Below, piece after piece: positions 60,601-64,000 of a stretch of DNA of 64,000 nucleotides (its first letter is position 1; every line of letters begins with the position of its first letter). The notes under the pieces are model-generated. The model did not search any database. It saw only the letters and a list, made by a program, of their open reading frames with translations, and was not told where the DNA came from. A program made the position numbers and the translations under genes. The stretch is from Kingdonia uniflora (Eukaryota > Streptophyta > Magnoliopsida > Ranunculales > Circaeasteraceae): NCBI GenBank assembly GCA_014058105.1, contig JACGCM010001897.1, forward strand, positions 310,001-374,000. The letters are read 5' to 3'.

Positions 60601-61175
60601 CCAAAAATGGTAGCACTAACAGTGATGGAAATAAATACTACTTGTGAGACCCATTTTCCATGGGGATCGCCTAGTCTGGGCGATTGGAAGCACTACCAAT
60701 AAGAAAATTGTAGCACAAACCATGACCTAACTGCAATAGGGCATCACTAACCATCGGAGATGGATTCTCGGCTAATTTTCACATATTCTAAATAAATGTA
60801 AATATTAACCGTGAGAAAAAGGCAGTACTAAATGTGACTCAGTTCCAAAAATGGTAGCACTAACCGTGATTAAAGGAAATACTACTAGTGAGACCCCTTT
60901 TTCATGGGGATCACTCAGTCCGGGTGATAGGATGCACTACCCATTAGTAAATGGAAGCACGAACCACGTCCTAACTGCAATAGGACATCACTAGCCATCG
61001 GAGATTGATTCACGACTAATTTTCACATATTCCAAACAACAGGAAACACTAACCGTGAGAAAATGGTAGCACTAATCATGAATTATTCCCAAAAGATGCG
61101 GTACTAGCCGTGATAAAAGGAAATACTACCAATGAGACCAATTATTCATGGGGATCGCTCATCCAGGCGATGGGA

Positions 61176-62309
61176 TGTGATGGACACATAAAATGACTAC
61201 TATTTCCCTATGACATAATGTTTATTATTCTTAATTTTAGTATTAAACATGGCTTATAAAACAAATTTTTATATTTCAGGTCACATGGAGCTCATTTACC
61301 AAATATGTACAAATAACGGGATGTATAGCTTACAGGATGAACTGTTGGAGAAGGATGTAGAGTTGTCAAACACAAGGGTCCCACATGGGGAGGTTACAAT
61401 TTTTGAGGACAACTCTTGGAGGTTACAAATTTATCTACATTCATGGCATAGGTTATAAATCTAATATTAAATGTAAGAACCCTCTCCTTCATCTATAAAA
61501 GGAGAGGTGGTGAGCTCATAAGATCATCCAATTTTGAGAGAATCATTCTTGCAGAGTGCAAGAGAACATTATTGGAGTAAGTTGGTGAAAGTCTTGTAAG
61601 CATTTGGAGCATTTCATTTTATAAGTCAATAAAATTTCTCTTTTTGTTGTTAGTTTATGTTCATTTCATTCATATATCATTTAGGTTTTATAGTTGTTAT
61701 AATGGTCGGCTAAGTCCTCACTAGGGGTGAAGATGGATCCGCCATTAGCGTATGATATCATGTAGTAGAATGTATTTTTCTCCAGCACAATATGAGCATA
61801 TTATCACAAATCCCAAAACTATATTGTTGGAGACATCCATTATCATCCTATGATCTCTTTTAGTAGAGATATAGGAAGAGTTTTGTGATTCTCAAATGAT
61901 ATAGTAAAATTCTTCTAATATTGTATTTTCTAAGGTATGATCCTAATTAACATTTCATAGTCAGCATAATTTTTATGGAATGTGTTTTTAGTACATACTT
62001 AGTTCATACAATATATTCTACTTGAGTTATAATTAATCATGGGATTACATCGACAAAAGGTCAAAGTTTGTTATTTTAATTAAGTGGAGAATTTAATATA
62101 CAATACTATGTTGATATTGTATGTAAATGGTGCTGAAATCCGAAGCCCCTAGACCTTTATTCTTGATTAAATCCATATCATTGATTTTTACGGTTTTACA
62201 ACCTTAGATTACTAAAACACAAGACCAAAACTAATTTCTAGTTCCGTTGCAAAGTAAACAACACTCTAATTTTTTCCCATACTAAACACTAGATTTTGAC
62301 CGTTATAAA
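61176..62309 (+). mobile_element. Athila-type 5' LTR (right edge approximate)
   Basis: Starts TGTGATGGACAC right after the last array motif. TATA box TATAAAA at 61,494-61,500 and a polyadenylation signal AATAAAA at 61,628-61,634 mark U3/R. The end is inferred from the primer-binding site; no clear CA terminus is visible. Confidence 0.65.
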
Positions 62310-62311
62310 AA

Positions 62312-62326
62312 TGACGCCATTGCCGG
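62312..62326 (+). other. Athila-type primer-binding site (tRNA-Asp), degenerate
   Basis: TGACGCCATTGCCGG matches 13 of 15 bases of TGGCGCCGTTGCCGG, complementary to the 3' end of plant tRNA-Asp. Both changes are G to A. Confidence 0.8.
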
Positions 62327-63270
62327 TTTCGAGCGGTAATTAGAAAAAAAAATTATTGTGTTTAATTTTTTTTTCGATTTAACTTTTTAGAAGAACATAA
62401 ATTTCGCTTATTACATTTTTATTTTACTTTTGCACTTTGAGAAATTTTTCTTTGTTTTGCGATGACTACTTTATTTGTTTTACAGTGACTACCAAAGGAA
62501 GCTATGAACCGGCCAAAAAATAGATAGGGTTATCTTTTCTTCCTCTCTTTGAGTGACTTGTAGTGAGGCAAAATATTGTACTCTTGAGCGAAGAGTGTGT
62601 AATTAAAGCGAGGATAAAATTGTACTTTTTTCTACTGGGGCAATATTGGAACCTACATTCGGGGAGGACCTCTCTACAATGCCTACTTGAGCCAGAGAGC
62701 CGGGTGCGCCATCTCAACAGTTTTACCGGGGTAATCAACGAGCCCCTGATGTTTGTGCACTTTTAAATTCTAAACTTTAGATAAAGGGCAAACAAAAAGC
62801 GGGATTTCATCACCCGTGTGTGGCACCGCATACTAGGACCCTGGGAGGTCACGACCCGGCTTAACATTTTATGGAACAGGACATTGACTTTAAAAGAAAC
62901 CAAGATTAAGCCATAAAATTCATAGATAGACAAAAAGGCTTACTGAGCTCGGACTGGGGGCATTAGGAATGCGCGCATTAAGACCCCTGATAGTTGCTAC
63001 GTTTGTCTGGAGGAAGTACGTTCCCTGGCATAACTAGTGTGGAAATGTGATTCTAAGCGATTTACCCCACCTTCGAGCATAGGTGTTTCTAGGTGACCAG
63101 AACTACACGCGAGTTATTGCTAAAGCGAGTATACACAACTCAATGTGCGAACTGATCCATTGTCAAGAATAGAAGCAACCGAATCCTATGATCGGGTTCA
63201 CAACTTAACCTTAATTAAGGCCCATCTGAAAAGGTTGTTGTGTTTATTTTTTGTGCACCTCATTATTGTA
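62327..63270. other. Athila-type leader
   Basis: Between primer site and gag. Short frames only; no conserved protein seen. The N-terminal part of gag appears shortened, since the motif that usually precedes the core (a CDT.K.NG-like segment) is only just readable before 63,283, with a stop. Confidence 0.5.
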
Positions 63271-63282
63271 TGACCATCTGAA

Positions 63283-63993
63283 ATGGAGGCCATGAAACTC
63301 GTGTTGTTTCCCTTTTCTTTACTAGGGAAAGCTAAGAGCTGGCTTCAAGCTCTACGGCCAAAATCAATCACGAGTTTTAAGATGCTTACTGAAGCCTTTT
63401 ACAAGAAGTTTTTCTCTCTTGAGAAAATTGAGACCCTTCGTAGGGCCATTCTTAGGATTACCCAACTTCATGGAGAAAGCTTAAAGGATTATCTTGAGAG
63501 ATATAAGGGACTGATCCTACAGTGCCTTCATCACGGTATCGACTCCTGGGTCCTAACTAGAAATCTTTATGATGGATTAGATGCTAAAACTAAGAGAACT
63601 GTAGAATGCTTTTGTTTAGGGAAATTTACTGATAAGGATGATGTAGAGGGTTTGGAATTCTTGAAAGAGATGGCTGAAAAATTGCAAACCTGGGGCACCA
63701 TGAGAGAAACTGATATTCAAGAAAAGGGGGGTAATGCCTTTGGAGCTGGATCTAACTCCAATTCGGAAGCTACGCTGATGACCATCCTGCGCAAGATTGA
63801 GTCCTTAGAAATAGGGAAAAACAAAATGTCCGCTAAAACACCAATTTTTCATGTTGAGATGCAAGCTTGTGCTACGTGTGACGATGTTGGCCATTATACT
63901 CAGGATTGCCCTTTAATTCATGAAATTAGGGAAACCAGGAAGGATCAGGTAAATATGTTTCATCAAAAACCTTTCTCTTTTCCTTATAACTAG
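63283..63993 (+). pseudogene. Athila-type gag fragment with CCHC knuckle
   Basis: The longest clean frame in the window (236 residues). Gag core: MKLVLFPFSLLGKAKSWLQA, FKMLTEAFYKKFFSLEKIET, ESLKDYLERYKGLILQCLHH, LYDGLDAKTKRTVECF. A CX2CX4HX4C zinc knuckle (CATCDDVGHYTQDC) lies at residues about 205-218, the arrangement seen in Athila gag. The N-terminus is missing or frameshifted and the frame stops at TAG 63,991-63,993, so it is probably a broken copy. Confidence 0.82.
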
Positions 63994-64000
63994 TCACATC

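Larger units (their letters stand above)
38881..61175 (+). repeat. Satellite array, segment C (about 245-bp monomer, about 90 copies)
   Basis: The main block of the array. Successive ATTTTTCATGG motifs lie 241-247 bp apart where measured (45,759; 46,002; 46,247; about 46,491; 46,734; 46,980; 47,224). Each monomer contains about seven modules that start GG(C/A)A(G/A)CACTA.CC and are 22-58 bp long, plus a 19-bp palindrome. Copies differ at many positions, so the array is old. The block ends at GGCGATGGGAT, where the Athila-type LTR begins. Confidence 0.95.
61176..64000 (+). mobile_element. Athila-type Ty3/gypsy element, 5' part (continues past right edge)
   Basis: LTR, then a degenerate tRNA-Asp primer-binding site, an about 950-bp leader and an Athila-like gag. 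Inserted at, or forming, the right border of the satellite. The partner LTR and target duplication are outside the window. Confidence 0.8.

Noticed and set aside
30480..61175. Could the array be a CRISPR array?
   Set aside because: The units are long, degenerate and contiguous with no unique spacers, and the context is a plant genome with retroelements and no cas genes.
62502..62766. Two overlapping opposite-strand frames of 67-78 codons in the Athila leader.
   Set aside because: No known family, no conserved motif, and they lie in an untranslated leader between primer site and gag.
1..64000. tRNA genes or other small functional RNAs.
   Set aside because: No cloverleaf with conserved box A and box B was recognised by reading; the only tRNA-related sequences are retroelement primer-binding sites.

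Overview
This is a stretch of flowering-plant nuclear DNA with no intact host gene. The Tat and Athila Ty3/gypsy lineages, a CACTA transposon, and captured pieces of plant genes (an endonuclease V, a glycerol-3-phosphate transporter, an mTERF protein, a UGT87-like glycosyltransferase) all point that way. The species cannot be named from the sequence. Every coding region seen is broken by stops, frameshifts or deletions, and the window reads as gene-poor heterochromatin.

Left part (1-30,479) is a nest of transposable elements. The oldest layer is a Tat-type Ty3/gypsy element on the plus strand (host element H). Its RT, RNase H and integrase survive as three separated pieces: 6,520-7,183, 14,550-15,563 and 28,573-28,844. 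Three later insertions split it. E1 (1-6,519, minus strand, cut by the left edge) is a Tat element with its 5' LTR at 5,790-6,519. A CACTA-type DNA transposon lies at 7,184-14,549, with ATA on both sides. E2 (15,564-28,572, plus strand, about 13 kb) is a complete but decayed Tat element with two LTRs and a perfect 5-bp target duplication, AAATC. E1 and E2 share the same primer-binding site, gag start and 3' tandem repeat, so they belong to one family.

The CACTA element shows no transposase. It carries fragments of at least four unrelated plant genes on both strands, some with introns and splice sites still visible, which makes it a Pack-CACTA type gene-capturing transposon. E2 carries an additional spliced-looking gene on the antisense strand between its integrase and 3' LTR.

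The right part (30,480-61,175) is a satellite array of about 26 kb with a monomer near 245 bp, of the order of 105 copies. Each monomer is built of about seven shorter related modules and holds a 19-bp palindrome flanked by two smaller hairpins. The array is interrupted by a decayed chromovirus-like Ty3/gypsy element (E3, 33,543-37,822) and by a fragment of 26S rDNA plus intergenic spacer (38,420-38,880, antisense). Block duplications with offsets near 1.8, 8.1 and 11.3 kb show how the array grew.

The right end (61,176-64,000) is the start of an Athila-type element: LTR, degenerate tRNA-Asp primer-binding site and gag, running off the window. The parts do not act together as a pathway; the story is one of successive insertion, capture and amplification.
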